From assembly GCF_037477895.1 (NCBI RefSeq), contig NZ_CP132744.1:806001-870000 (forward strand): 64,000 bases of DNA, written 5' to 3'. Numbering within the stretch: position 1 is the first letter of the stretch; the number at the start of each line of letters is the position of its first letter. The notes under the pieces are model-generated. The model saw only the letters and a program-made list of their open reading frames with translations, ran no database searches and was not told the origin of the DNA. The position numbers and the translations under genes were made by a program. Source of the stretch: Mycetohabitans endofungorum. Lineage in GTDB: Bacteria > Pseudomonadota > Gammaproteobacteria > Burkholderiales > Burkholderiaceae. Of the stretch, positions 1 to 11,921 are shown piece by piece.

Positions 1-70
1 GATGATATACAGCTGTTATGGATGTATTGCTACGTCAACCTAGCGCAAAATCATTGCATTGACGAGGTGG

Positions 71-1027
71 ATGATGGGAAAGAGGGCTTACGAGGTCCAG
101 TCCGACCAACAGAGGAAGGCAGGGCGAGCGCAGGTTGTACCCGACCAAGATTCATCTGTCAGGCTGGTCAGCCGGCTGGATATCGATCCAGAGAGGCCAT
201 TCAAGGGAGTGGAAGCCATTTCGAGACGCTTGTACAATGGATCGCAAGAGATTCATACCACCAATCTTGAGATAGGCCACGATAAAAGTATTCCCAAAGA
301 CAAAAAAGAAGCCGTCTCGAAAGCCACACAGGAGCAAATGACCTATGGCTTATTGAATTTCTTGCACAAAATGCCCTATCTTAATCGCCCACCCAATTTT
401 ATCGGGCCGTCCGAGCAATCAAACAATGGCATTGAAACCATTTTAGTGCATGGCACGTTCAACGCCACCGCAGCCGAAGTAGGGTGGACCAGCCCGAATG
501 GGAAATACGCCGATATTGTCCGGGAAAAATTTGGCGGGAAAGTGAGTGCTTTACAATGGAGTGGAAAAAATCATCGACTTGCCCGTATTGAGGCGGCGCA
601 AACCCTTGCGAAAAAGATCGATGAAAACACACGGGCCGGTATCATCACGAATGTCATTGCCCATAGTCATGGTGGCAATGTCGCTTTTGAAGCGATTAAG
701 CTGACACAAGGTAATATTGAACAACTGGTCACCTTAGGCACACCCATCCGAGGTGATCATTTACCGCCGACAAAGAAGCTTAGAGAAACGGTAGAACATT
801 ATATTCATATTTCAGGTGGCAAAGATACCATTGCCCCTAAAGGCGGCCTAGATTTTGTCACGCCATTTAAAGACAATTTTTCCCAAAAAATGGGATTCAA
901 TAAGGCTAAGATAAGCAATCCGTTGGCCAATACCGAACTTCATGTGGCGGACGCCACCCATAGCGAACTCCATTCGAAAGCCGTTTTAGGGCTGCTCACC
1001 GCGATAACCCAAGCGACACGGTTGTAA
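71..1027 (+). CDS. alpha/beta hydrolase, lipase-like secreted effector candidate
   Basis: The protein has about 318 residues. The first 110 or so match nothing I recognise. The rest reads as an alpha/beta hydrolase: a strand followed by an HGTF oxyanion motif near residue 127, a W-S-G-K-N segment, and a nucleophile elbow AHSHGG with the serine near residue 199. This HGTF/WSG/HSHGG combination is typical of lipases attached to polymorphic-toxin or type VI secretion proteins. There is no signal peptide, and no VgrG, PAAR or immunity gene is visible nearby. A GAGG ribosome site precedes two tandem ATGs at 71 and 74; a TTG at 59 is also in frame. Base composition is clearly AT-richer than the chromosomal backbone, suggesting transfer. 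The fold is fairly sure; the effector role is inferred. Confidence 0.65.
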   Translation: MMGKRAYEVQSDQQRKAGRAQVVPDQDSSVRLVSRLDIDPERPFKGVEAISRRLYNGSQEIHTTNLEIGHDKSIPKDKKEAVSKATQEQMTYGLLNFLHKMPYLNRPPNFIGPSEQSNNGIETILVHGTFNATAAEVGWTSPNGKYADIVREKFGGKVSALQWSGKNHRLARIEAAQTLAKKIDENTRAGIITNVIAHSHGGNVAFEAIKLTQGNIEQLVTLGTPIRGDHLPPTKKLRETVEHYIHISGGKDTIAPKGGLDFVTPFKDNFSQKMGFNKAKISNPLANTELHVADATHSELHSKAVLGLLTAITQATRL

Positions 1028-1192
1028 GGCTGGCCAATGGACAGCGCAGGACGTGGCGCCTGAACCTTCTGTGCTTCGCTGGAATTTTCATTAGTTTTGG
1101 ACGGGCGGCCGATCATTGCATCGCCCACAAGACCGCTCCCACTTTAACCGCTGCTTTTCCCAATTTGGCTGCCCACATGCCACCTTCCGCGT
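1028..1192. other. non-coding spacer between lipase gene and transposase relic
   Basis: No convincing reading frame, RNA or repeat was recognised here. Together with the decayed transposase that follows, it forms the roughly 370-base gap between the lipase-like gene and the convergent cofE. Confidence 0.5.
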
Positions 1193-1375
1193 TTATTGAC
1201 CTCGCCTACTGACCGACTCGTACGCCTTTAGGTAGACCTCTTTATACTTGACGCTGCGCCGCATGCGTTCAACGAACACGTTATCACGCCAGCTTCCTTT
1301 GCCGCCCATCGACAGTCCGAGGTCTCAGCCCAACACGGCATCAGTGAACGCGTTCGCCGTGAACTGGCTTTGCAC
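1193..1375 (-). pseudogene. IS3-family transposase (OrfB) C-terminal relic
   Basis: The minus-strand translation from 1375 to 1193 gives about 60 residues with one internal stop. It contains the recognisable C-terminal block of IS3-type integrase-like transposases: LSMGGKGSWRDNVFVERM followed by RRSVKYKEVYLKAYESV, normally read as LSM-G-G-W-DNV-ER-W-S-KYE-VYL-AYE. The N-terminal part with the first two DDE residues is absent and no terminal inverted repeats were found. It is therefore a dead 3' fragment beside the F420 genes, consistent with this block being mobile or acquired. Confidence 0.75.
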
Positions 1376-1395
1376 GGCCACCTTTCATTTTATGC

Positions 1396-2208
1396 TCAGG
1401 CCATTTCTACTGCCAATGTAGAGGAGGTTTCACGAAATAAATCTTCTTCTTTGGGGCGAATAAGCTGTTCGACCGTTCCATCAGCAGCAGGTAAATTCGC
1501 GCCGCGGATCAGCACAACAGGTGATCCTTCATCGGCTTGTCCCATTAGGAAAGACGCTGCTGCGGCGAGTTCATCGGCCACTGCCACCTGGGTTGTTCGT
1601 AAGAGCTGCCCAAACAAATCTGGCTTTCCAATATAATTTTTAAGCGGGGAAAAGCCTGCTACACCGATTGCGCACCCTGCCGTGCCATGGCGCCACACTC
1701 TGCCAAAACTATCGTTAATGATAATGTGGACATCGACGCCGCACAAGTGATGAAACTGTTTTTTTAATTCACGGGCACTGTGATCCGGGTCTTTCGGAAG
1801 TAGAAGCACACTGTCTTCATCGCCTACATTGGAATGATCGATACCGGCATTCGCCATCACGCATCCGAGACGGTGAGCGGTGATCAGTACACCATCCTGC
1901 CTGTGCGCAACGATTTCTGCCGACTCCGATAGGATAAGTTCAACGAGCCGTGGATCCTTATCCACTTTCTGCGCCAAATCGATAGCTTGCTTGCCGGGCG
2001 TGACAGAAGATAGCGCAACCCATCGCCCTTCGGACTTTGAAACGATCTTTTGTGCAAGTACTAACACATCGCCATTTTCTAGAGCGATACCATTTTTTTG
2101 GATCGCTTCCGTAATAATCTGGCCAAGATCATCCCCTGTTTGTATAAGAGGGATGCCACCGATGGCGGATACAGTCATGCTTCTTTCTGTTCGTGTAGCG
2201 TGGCTCAT
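1396..2208 (-). CDS. cofE: coenzyme F420-0:L-glutamate ligase CofE
   Basis: CofE is a GTP-dependent gamma-glutamyl ligase that adds the glutamate tail to F420-0. At 270 residues it corresponds to the archaeal CofE or the N-terminal half of actinobacterial FbiB; the nitroreductase-like C-terminal domain of FbiB is absent. The N-terminus reads GIPLIQTGDDLGQII and continues ENGDVLVLAQKIVSKSEGR, characteristic of the family; VHIIINDSFGRVWRHGTAG and GQADEGSPVVLIRG are further conserved blocks. An AAGGAGCTAAGAGG site lies directly upstream of the chosen ATG. It is divergent from cofC across about 265 bases, which presumably holds both promoters. Confidence is high from the family pattern and the neighbours. 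Confidence 0.92.
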   Translation of the reverse strand: MSHATRTERSMTVSAIGGIPLIQTGDDLGQIITEAIQKNGIALENGDVLVLAQKIVSKSEGRWVALSSVTPGKQAIDLAQKVDKDPRLVELILSESAEIVAHRQDGVLITAHRLGCVMANAGIDHSNVGDEDSVLLLPKDPDHSARELKKQFHHLCGVDVHIIINDSFGRVWRHGTAGCAIGVAGFSPLKNYIGKPDLFGQLLRTTQVAVADELAAAASFLMGQADEGSPVVLIRGANLPAADGTVEQLIRPKEEDLFRETSSTLAVEMA

Positions 2209-2468
2209 CCTCTTAGCTCCTTAATCTTCCCTTTAGTGGTAGAAAGATTCTCAGAAAAAATAGGCTCAGTCAATAACAAGTGACTAGACAATTTGCTTGC
2301 TACTATGCCAGCATGTCGTCGAACTATGGTAATGCAGTGCTTGTACGCAAGTTAGCGGTTCACGATGGAAGCAGACGTACCAATTTGTTGTGCAATAGGT
2401 ACCTAAGCCAGGTAATTGTTTCGGTTGCTTTGAGCGCGACACAGTTGTCCTGATTTTCCGGGAAGTGA

Positions 2469-5614
<3,146 letters not shown>

Positions 5615-5828
5615 CAATAATCGGGCCTGTATCAGTGGGTTCATGGTGTGGCTTGCCTGCAGACTGCCTAAATCGATGTTGTGATGGCGCTCACGCAGTG
5701 CTTCACATCATGGATTCACTAAGATGCTCAAACGTCTATATCAAAGTAGACAGACACTATTCGGCCTGACAGGATCGGAAGGGTGATCTGTTTAAGTCAA
5801 AAATGCTTGACCTTTACATAGGAAGGAA

Positions 5829-6800
5829 ATGGCAAAGTATGTTGCGTTGTGCGGCGGGGTGGGCGGCGCTAAGTTGGCTTATGGTCTAGCGCATGTGCTT
5901 TCTGCGGACGAGTTGACGATCGTTGTCAACACGGGTGACGATTTTGAGCATCTTGGCTTGCTCGTCTGTCCCGATCTGGACACGGTTGTCTATACGCTGG
6001 CCGATGTGGCGGATGCAAAGAAAGGGTGGGGGCGGGCGAACGAGAGCTGGTCTTCGCAAGAAGCGCTGGCTCGTTTGGGCGGGCCGGTCTGGTTTCAGTT
6101 GGGTGACAAGGATCTTGCGCTTCATCTCTATCGGCGCAGCTTGCTTGACGGCGGTGCCAGCTTATGTGATTTAACTGCGACCATTGCTAGCGCATTCGGT
6201 GTCAAGCATTCGATCGTCCCGATGTCTGACGATCCGGTTAGAACTGTCGTTGAGACAGAAGAAGGCGATTTGCCTTTTCAGACGTATTTTGTTAAACGGC
6301 GATGTGAGCCGCGCGTGTCGGGGTTTCGCTTTGAAGGTGCTTCGTCGGCACGATTATCGTCGCCATTTGAAGCAGCGCTGAGTGCGCCCGACCTGGCTGG
6401 CGTGATCTTATGTCCTTCTAATCCTTTCGTCAGCATTGGACCGATTCTGGCATTACCAGGCGTGCGTGACAGGCTGCGTGCCTGCAATGTGCCTGTTTTA
6501 GCTGTTGCACCGCTCGTCGGCGGCGAAGCAGTCAAAGGCCCATTGACTAAGATGATGCATGAACTGGGAATGAAGGCTTCGGTTGGCGCGATTGCTTCTC
6601 TTTATGCCGATTTCCTCGATATCTTGGTGATTGATCCGTCGGATGAACGCGATCATGACCTCTTGCGCACAGACCTTATGGCAGTCGATAAAGTCAAGAC
6701 GCTCATGAAAACGCCTGATGAGCGTATCGCGCTTGCGCGACATGTGCTGGCTTGCGTTGAACACTATCGAAACAATCGACAGGCGACCCATGCTGCATAG
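5829..6800 (+). CDS. cofD: 2-phospho-L-lactate transferase CofD (FbiA)
   Basis: CofD transfers the CofC-activated phospho-acid to F0, giving F420-0 or a variant. The 323-residue protein begins with the glycine-rich VALCGGVGGAKLAYGLA and continues VVNTGDDFEHLGLLVCPDLD, both diagnostic for the family. ILCPSNPFVSIGPILALPGV is the conserved substrate-loop block. Length is normal. It follows fbiC after a 214-base gap and has an AGGAAGG ribosome site six bases before the ATG, so it may have its own promoter. The last steps fit with cofE on the opposite strand. Confidence 0.95.
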   Translation: MAKYVALCGGVGGAKLAYGLAHVLSADELTIVVNTGDDFEHLGLLVCPDLDTVVYTLADVADAKKGWGRANESWSSQEALARLGGPVWFQLGDKDLALHLYRRSLLDGGASLCDLTATIASAFGVKHSIVPMSDDPVRTVVETEEGDLPFQTYFVKRRCEPRVSGFRFEGASSARLSSPFEAALSAPDLAGVILCPSNPFVSIGPILALPGVRDRLRACNVPVLAVAPLVGGEAVKGPLTKMMHELGMKASVGAIASLYADFLDILVIDPSDERDHDLLRTDLMAVDKVKTLMKTPDERIALARHVLACVEHYRNNRQATHAA

Positions 6801-6872
6801 CAGCGCGCCGCATGAATCACATTGACCACGATTTCTTGCGAAGTAGATTGATTGCTATAAAGAAATAAAAAA

Positions 6873-8765
6873 ATGATTAAGGGCATGCAGTACGGCAAAC
6901 GCTTGCTGAACCAATCACGAAGAATGTACTATCCATTACGCATGCGCCGCCTTTGGGCTTTTGTTTCTCCTTTGGTATCTTTGAATCGGCGTGGTGACTG
7001 GCAGACAATCGCTGCGCTATTTCCTTATTTGATGGTTTATAAAGGGCGCGTCGCATTTGCACTCGCCTGCCTGGTTGGCGCAAAACTCGCCAATCTGGGC
7101 GTTCCGGTTGTGATGAAAGCGATTGTCGACCAGCTATCTGAAATTGACCGGTTGGCAGTTCAGGAGTCGTCGTTTTCATTGTTCCACGGCGTTGGTTTTC
7201 TTATTGTCGCTTATGCGGTCGTGCGCTTATCCAGCTCGTTTTTTGCGGAGCTGCGTGAAATTATCTTTGGAAAAGTGGCTTACAACGCGGCGCGACAAGT
7301 GGCACTCGCAGTATTTCGGCATTTGCACACGCTGTCATTGTGCTTTCACCTTGAGCGGCAAACGGGTGGCCTATCACGCGATATCGAGCGAGGGACGCGT
7401 GGCGTCAAGACGCTTGTTTCGTATTCACTCTACAATATTCTACCAATATGTGTTGAAGTCGTGTTGGTACTCATTTTCTTTGCTATTCGCTACGATATCT
7501 ATTATACGATTGTTACACTGTTCGTGCTTGCGGCTTACATTACGTTTACCGTGATGGTGACGGAATGGCGTACGCGCTTAAGGCAGGAGATGAATAAGCT
7601 TGATTCGCGCTCCAATACGCTAATGGTCGATTCGCTTATTAATTACGAGACAGTCAAGTGCTTTGGTAACGAGCAACACGAAATTCGGCGCTATGATGAA
7701 GGCATGATGCTTTATCATGATGCGGCGGTTCGGTCCCAAAGATCGCTTTCTTTTATGAATTTGGGTCAGCAGTCGATTATTGCGATCTGCATGATCGCCG
7801 TTTTATGGAGGGCGACGCAACAGGTTGTGGATAAGCAGTTGACATTGGGCGACTTTGTGTTAATCAATACGTTTATGCTGCAGATATATATTCCACTGAG
7901 TTTTTTGGGGAATATGTATCGAACTTTGAAGCAAAGTCTGACCGATATGGATCAGATGTTTTCGCTGCTAAATCTCAAGCGTGAAGTTGACGACATTCAA
8001 GGTGCGTTTCCGCTTGCTGTCCGGAGCGCTGAAGTATGCTTCGAGCATGTTAGCTTTTCATATGAGCCGCAACGGCAAATTTTACGAGATATAACGTTTA
8101 CGATTGCGGCGGGCACGACGACCGCAATTGTTGGACATAGCGGCTCAGGTAAGTCAACACTCGCACGACTGTTGCTCCGCTTTTATGATGTGGACCATGG
8201 CGCTGGGCGTATTCTGATCGGTGGCCAAGATATTCGAGCTGTGACGCAAGATTCGCTGCGCGCGGCCATTGGCATTGTGCCGCAAGATACGGTGCTTTTC
8301 CGTGACACAATCTATTACAATATTGCGTATGGTCGGTTGTCTGCTTCGCCAGAAGAGGTGATTGCGGCTGCGCGCGCCGCCCATATTCATGCTTTTATTG
8401 AAAGCTTGCCTGCTGGCTATGCCACCATCGTGGGTGAGCGTGGTTTGAAATTATCTGGCGGCGAAAAGCAGCGCATCGCAATCGCCCGCACATTGCTGAA
8501 AAAGCCGCCTATTCTAATTTTTGATGAAGCGACTTCAGCACTCGATTCACGTGCTGAGCGTGCGATTCAGCGCGAGTTGAAACAGCTTGCGCGTCATCGT
8601 ACAACGCTGATCATTGCGCATCGTCTATCGACAATTACGCATGCGCAACAGATCCTTGTCATGGATCAAGGCCGTATCGTTGAGCGCGGCACCCATAGAA
8701 CATTGCTGAATGCAGGCGGCCTATATGCGCAAATGTGGGCATTGCAGCATAAGCAGCCTGAATAA
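6873..8765 (+). CDS. Atm1/HMT1-type ABC transporter (fused permease-ATPase)
   Basis: A 630-residue half-transporter: an N-terminal exporter permease of about six helices (residues 50-340) and a C-terminal ATPase. Walker A GHSGSGKST is at about 420, the signature LSGGEKQR near 526, and Walker B ILIFDEATSALD near 547. The arrangement and the motif VNYETVKCFGNE-like segment (here INYETVKCFGNE) are typical of the Atm1 family, which exports glutathione-linked sulfur compounds or metal conjugates. It starts 72 bases after cofD on the same strand, so it may be co-transcribed with the F420 genes. Whether it moves F420, F0 or something unrelated cannot be told from sequence. Confidence 0.88.
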   Translation: MIKGMQYGKRLLNQSRRMYYPLRMRRLWAFVSPLVSLNRRGDWQTIAALFPYLMVYKGRVAFALACLVGAKLANLGVPVVMKAIVDQLSEIDRLAVQESSFSLFHGVGFLIVAYAVVRLSSSFFAELREIIFGKVAYNAARQVALAVFRHLHTLSLCFHLERQTGGLSRDIERGTRGVKTLVSYSLYNILPICVEVVLVLIFFAIRYDIYYTIVTLFVLAAYITFTVMVTEWRTRLRQEMNKLDSRSNTLMVDSLINYETVKCFGNEQHEIRRYDEGMMLYHDAAVRSQRSLSFMNLGQQSIIAICMIAVLWRATQQVVDKQLTLGDFVLINTFMLQIYIPLSFLGNMYRTLKQSLTDMDQMFSLLNLKREVDDIQGAFPLAVRSAEVCFEHVSFSYEPQRQILRDITFTIAAGTTTAIVGHSGSGKSTLARLLLRFYDVDHGAGRILIGGQDIRAVTQDSLRAAIGIVPQDTVLFRDTIYYNIAYGRLSASPEEVIAAARAAHIHAFIESLPAGYATIVGERGLKLSGGEKQRIAIARTLLKKPPILIFDEATSALDSRAERAIQRELKQLARHRTTLIIAHRLSTITHAQQILVMDQGRIVERGTHRTLLNAGGLYAQMWALQHKQPE

Positions 8766-8861
8766 AAGCATGTAAATAGAAACGATTGCTTTGATCAGCG
8801 CTCACCACGTAAAGCAGTGGATATATTGTAGTGAGCGCCGAGTTAAATATAATGACAACGG

Positions 8862-9512
8862 CTATAATGACAACGGGCACTGAAGTTCATTCTCGTCAAA
8901 ATAATGCCCGAAACGATTACGCTTGGTCCAGATATAACGCTCATTTTCCTCTCGTAATGCAACCGCGAGGTCAACGCGCTCACATACCGGAATGCCATGG
9001 CGCTGCAGCGCCTCAAATTTATCCGGGTTGTTGCTCATCAGCCGTACCGACAGGATGCCAAGTTGGCGCACGATGCTCGCCGCGCAGTCATACTCGCGCG
9101 CGTCGTCTGGCAAACCCAGGTCGCGATTGGCATCGACAGTGTCACGTCCTTGTTCTTGGAGTCCGTATGCAAGAATTTTGTTGCACAAGCCAATGCCGCG
9201 TCCTTCATGGCCTCGCAGATACAATAGCGCGCCAACACCCTCGGATGCGATATGGCGTAGTGCAGCGTCCAATTGTTCACCACAATCGCAACGCAGTGAT
9301 CCTAGTACATCACCCGTAAGGCACTCAGAGTGCAGTCGTGTCAGTACTGATTCACGCTGGCAAACATCGCCCATTACTAGCGCGAGATACTCATTGTCAT
9401 CGCTTTTCGAACGAAATGCGTGGGCAACAAAATTTCCGTAACGAGTTGGTAGTGCCGCTTTGCCAACATGCGTCACGTATTCGCTGCTTCTATCATGGCA
9501 TTGTAGTAGCAT
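8862..9512 (-). CDS. ribA: GTP cyclohydrolase II
   Basis: RibA opens GTP to the pyrimidine that starts riboflavin synthesis and, two steps on, yields 5-amino-6-ribitylaminouracil, a substrate of FbiC. The zinc site is complete: [19 protein letters not shown] supplies three cysteines, and [12 protein letters not shown] and [11 protein letters not shown] are the catalytic and GTP-binding blocks. It is a stand-alone RibA without the RibB domain that is common in other bacteria. The ATG at 9512 gives 216 residues; an upstream in-frame TTG at 9575 would add 21. It is convergent with the ABC transporter. Its place beside the F420 genes suggests it feeds that pathway. Confidence 0.92.
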   Translation of the reverse strand: MLLQCHDRSSEYVTHVGKAALPTRYGNFVAHAFRSKSDDNEYLALVMGDVCQRESVLTRLHSECLTGDVLGSLRCDCGEQLDAALRHIASEGVGALLYLRGHEGRGIGLCNKILAYGLQEQGRDTVDANRDLGLPDDAREYDCAASIVRQLGILSVRLMSNNPDKFEALQRHGIPVCERVDLAVALREENERYIWTKRNRFGHYFDENELQCPLSL

Positions 9513-10375
9513 CGGATCACCCCGGGAGGCTGAAGTGGTACTGCTGCAATACACAAAATTTTCTGTATCAGACAAAACTTAATCTTTATTCAGCATTGCT
9601 CACTGAGCAAGCACACCCAACATGCCAAATGGACCTATGTGCTTAACGATCGCTATGTAATGTTGAATACCCTAACAGCGCAGTGTGCAATGATGTTTTT
9701 AAGCTATGTCGTCGAGCAGGATTGCATACTTGTATGGAAATGGCAATAGAAAAATTGCATGTGGTATAGCCCTTTGCGGGAACGTGCGCTATACGGGCGG
9801 CAAGTGATGCGTGCGTGAATTTCGTTGTAGATAATAAAGCATTATTTGATGGCAGATTGCCGTAATTGTTGCTCTGTTGTTTCATCCGGCACGGTAGCAC
9901 GTCAGCAGGTTCGACCGGTTGTTGCAACAACTTCGAATTAGCGGTGTTATAGGGGACGACCACGGGGTTGGGCCTCGAGGCAAACGGGACGGCCAATGAT
10001 GTCATCGCCTGGCAGACCAAGCGTCAATCAGTTGGAGACGAAGCAAGCGTTCTGAAAATGCATTACCGAGGGAAGGGAGGGTGACGCCGCGGCGTTGGCG
10101 TGCAGCGCTTTACATCCAGTGCTGCGACGCTTTGCGATTTGAACTATCCGCGTGTCTGCGTATCGGCCGAGCACTGCGTGTACTACGGCCAGAACGCCAC
10201 AACGACGTAAAAGCTTCGTCACCGCCGAGATGATGAGGAGGACAAGGCGGGCGGTGAGTGGGCGGGTTGCGCCACGCGCAAACGCGCTAGAATGGTCGGC
10301 CACGGTCTGATAATTTAGAACGATCATGCACAAATCGCGCGGATTGCGCTACACTGGATCGTACATTTCATGGGT
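9513..10375. other. long intergenic region upstream of ribA and the DUF1178 gene
   Basis: About 860 bases with no gene I can support. Two minus-strand open frames (9643-10020 and 10028-10333) show no family resemblance and no ribosome site. A short perfect hairpin TTGCTC-ACT-GAGCAA lies at 9596-9610, within about 90 bases upstream of ribA. No FMN riboswitch was recognised before ribA. TGCACA and TACACT at 10327 and 10350, 17 bases apart, could be a weak promoter for the following gene. The transition from AT-richer to GC-rich composition happens here, so this may be the edge of the accessory block. Confidence 0.45.
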
Positions 10376-10831
10376 ATGAAAGTTCTCGATTTAACCTGCG
10401 AGCACGCGCACCGGTTCGAAGGCTGGTTTCAGTCGGCTGAGGACTTCAAGTCGCAACTGGAGAGGCACTTCGTCGAGTGTCCGATATGTGGTTCGAAGAC
10501 GGTGCAGCGCGTGCCGTCGGCGCCCCGGTTGAACCTGTCGGGTGCGGCCGCGCCGGCGCAATGCGATGGCGCGCCGGGCGTCGGCGGGCAGTCGCTGAAT
10601 GCGGGCGAATTGCAGGCGCGTTGGCTGCAGATGATGCGGCAGGTGATCGAGCACACCGAAGACGTAGGCGAGCAGTTCGTTGAGGAAGCGCGGCGGATCC
10701 ACTATGACGAGGCGCCGGCCCGCAGCATCCGCGGGGTCACGACGCTTGACGACGCGCGGGCTCTGTTGGACGAGGGCATCGACGTGATGCCGTTGCCATT
10801 GCCAGCGTTGCTGAAAGAGCCGCTCCAATGA
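10376..10831 (+). CDS. DUF1178 family protein
   Basis: A 151-residue protein of the widespread alpha/betaproteobacterial DUF1178 family. The N-terminus MKVLDLTCEHAHRFEGWF and the zinc-ribbon-like pair C-P-I-C-G near residue 37 are diagnostic, and the C-terminal R-G-V-T segment followed by ARALLDEGIDVMPLPLP is the other conserved part. The first two cysteines of a four-cysteine site are not obvious beyond C9. Function is unknown. The ATG at 10376 matches the usual family start; an ATG two codons upstream is also possible. Confidence 0.85.
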   Translation: MKVLDLTCEHAHRFEGWFQSAEDFKSQLERHFVECPICGSKTVQRVPSAPRLNLSGAAAPAQCDGAPGVGGQSLNAGELQARWLQMMRQVIEHTEDVGEQFVEEARRIHYDEAPARSIRGVTTLDDARALLDEGIDVMPLPLPALLKEPLQ

Positions 10832-10919
10832 TCTGGGCGGCGCTTCAGCTGCGCGTAACAGCGTGCGGCAAGAAAACGAGCGCATGGATTTCAGTACCCG
10901 CCCTGCCGACTCGGTTTCT

Positions 10920-11612
10920 TTAGCGTTGCGCGTACTGCGTGGCGCCGAACAGGACTTCGCGCGCCTTGTCGTCGGTCAGCGCCTTGCGCGCGGATACCAG
11001 CACTTCGACGCCCCGCTGCACCGCGGGCCGCGCATTGATGCGTTGCTGCCATGCGCTCACGTTCGGGAAACTGTCGAGATCGATTCCCTGATTCTTCCAC
11101 GAGCGCGTCCACGGGAATGCCGCGATGTCCGCGATCGTGTAGTCATCACCGGCCAGATAGGGATGCTTACCGAGCTGTTTCTCCATCACGCCATACAGCC
11201 GTCGCGCTTCGTTCGTGTAGCGATTGACCGCATATTCGATTTGCTCCGGCGCATAGATCCGAAAGTGGTGCGCCTGTCCGAGCATCGGGCCAAGTCCACC
11301 CATCTGAAACATCAGCCACTGCAATGTCGCATAACGTTGGGCCGGATCGGCTGGCAGAAATTTTCCGGTCTTCTCCGCGAGGTAGATCAGGATCGCGCCC
11401 GATTCGAACAGCGCGATCGGCTGGCCACCGGGACCCTCGTGATCGACGATCGCCGGGATCTTGTTGTTTGGGCTGATCGCCAGGAACTCGGGCTTGAACT
11501 GGTCGCCTGCGCCGATGTCGACCGCATGGACGGTGTAGGGCAGCGCTAGCTCTTCAAGCATGATATGGACCTTGTGGCCGTTCGGCGTGGCCCAGCTGTA
11601 AATATCGATCAT
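10920..11612 (-). CDS. glutathione S-transferase family protein (YfcG/YghU-like)
   Basis: The 230-residue sequence has a thioredoxin-fold N-terminal domain starting IDIYSWATPNGHKVHIMLEE, the cis-proline block NNKIPAIVD and the glutathione-binding FESGAILIYLAEKTG. The C-terminal helical domain follows, with ADIAAFPWTRSWKNQGID as the N-capping box region. The TPNGHK active-site start and YLAEKTGKFLP resemble the disulfide-bond reductases YfcG and YghU rather than classical conjugating enzymes. It is a single gene convergent with the DUF1178 gene; the substrate is unknown. Confidence 0.88.
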   Translation of the reverse strand: MIDIYSWATPNGHKVHIMLEELALPYTVHAVDIGAGDQFKPEFLAISPNNKIPAIVDHEGPGGQPIALFESGAILIYLAEKTGKFLPADPAQRYATLQWLMFQMGGLGPMLGQAHHFRIYAPEQIEYAVNRYTNEARRLYGVMEKQLGKHPYLAGDDYTIADIAAFPWTRSWKNQGIDLDSFPNVSAWQQRINARPAVQRGVEVLVSARKALTDDKAREVLFGATQYAQR

Positions 11613-11921
11613 ATCCGCTTATCGAGGCGCGTCCCCGGTGCGCGGATCCGGCCCGCGCGCGTTTTCGGCGCCCCATCCTGTAGAAAGTTGAATGTTTACA
11701 CGATGCCTGCAGCGCATCGAGCGCCGTTGGCTGCGAGGTGCATGCTATTTAAGCATAGAACCGGCTGGATCGCAGCGTCACGGGCCAGGCTCACACGCGG
11801 GACGCCGTTTCTGTCTTTCAGATACGATGCCAGCTCCAGTCGGACGATTGCTGCGATGGACTTCATTCGGTCCGTTGGCCTGTCGCAGCGTACGCGCCGA
11901 CGTGTACGCGTAGGCCCGCGG

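Noticed and set aside
9513..9640. FMN riboswitch upstream of ribA
   Set aside because: The conserved RFN core could not be found; only a short TTGCTC/GAGCAA hairpin is present.
9643..10020. 125-codon minus-strand open frame between ribA and the DUF1178 gene
   Set aside because: No family features, no ribosome site and composition unlike coding sequence; could be noise in the intergenic region.
10028..10333. 101-codon minus-strand open frame with a hydrophobic stretch
   Set aside because: No recognisable family or ribosome site; it overlaps the probable promoter of the DUF1178 gene.
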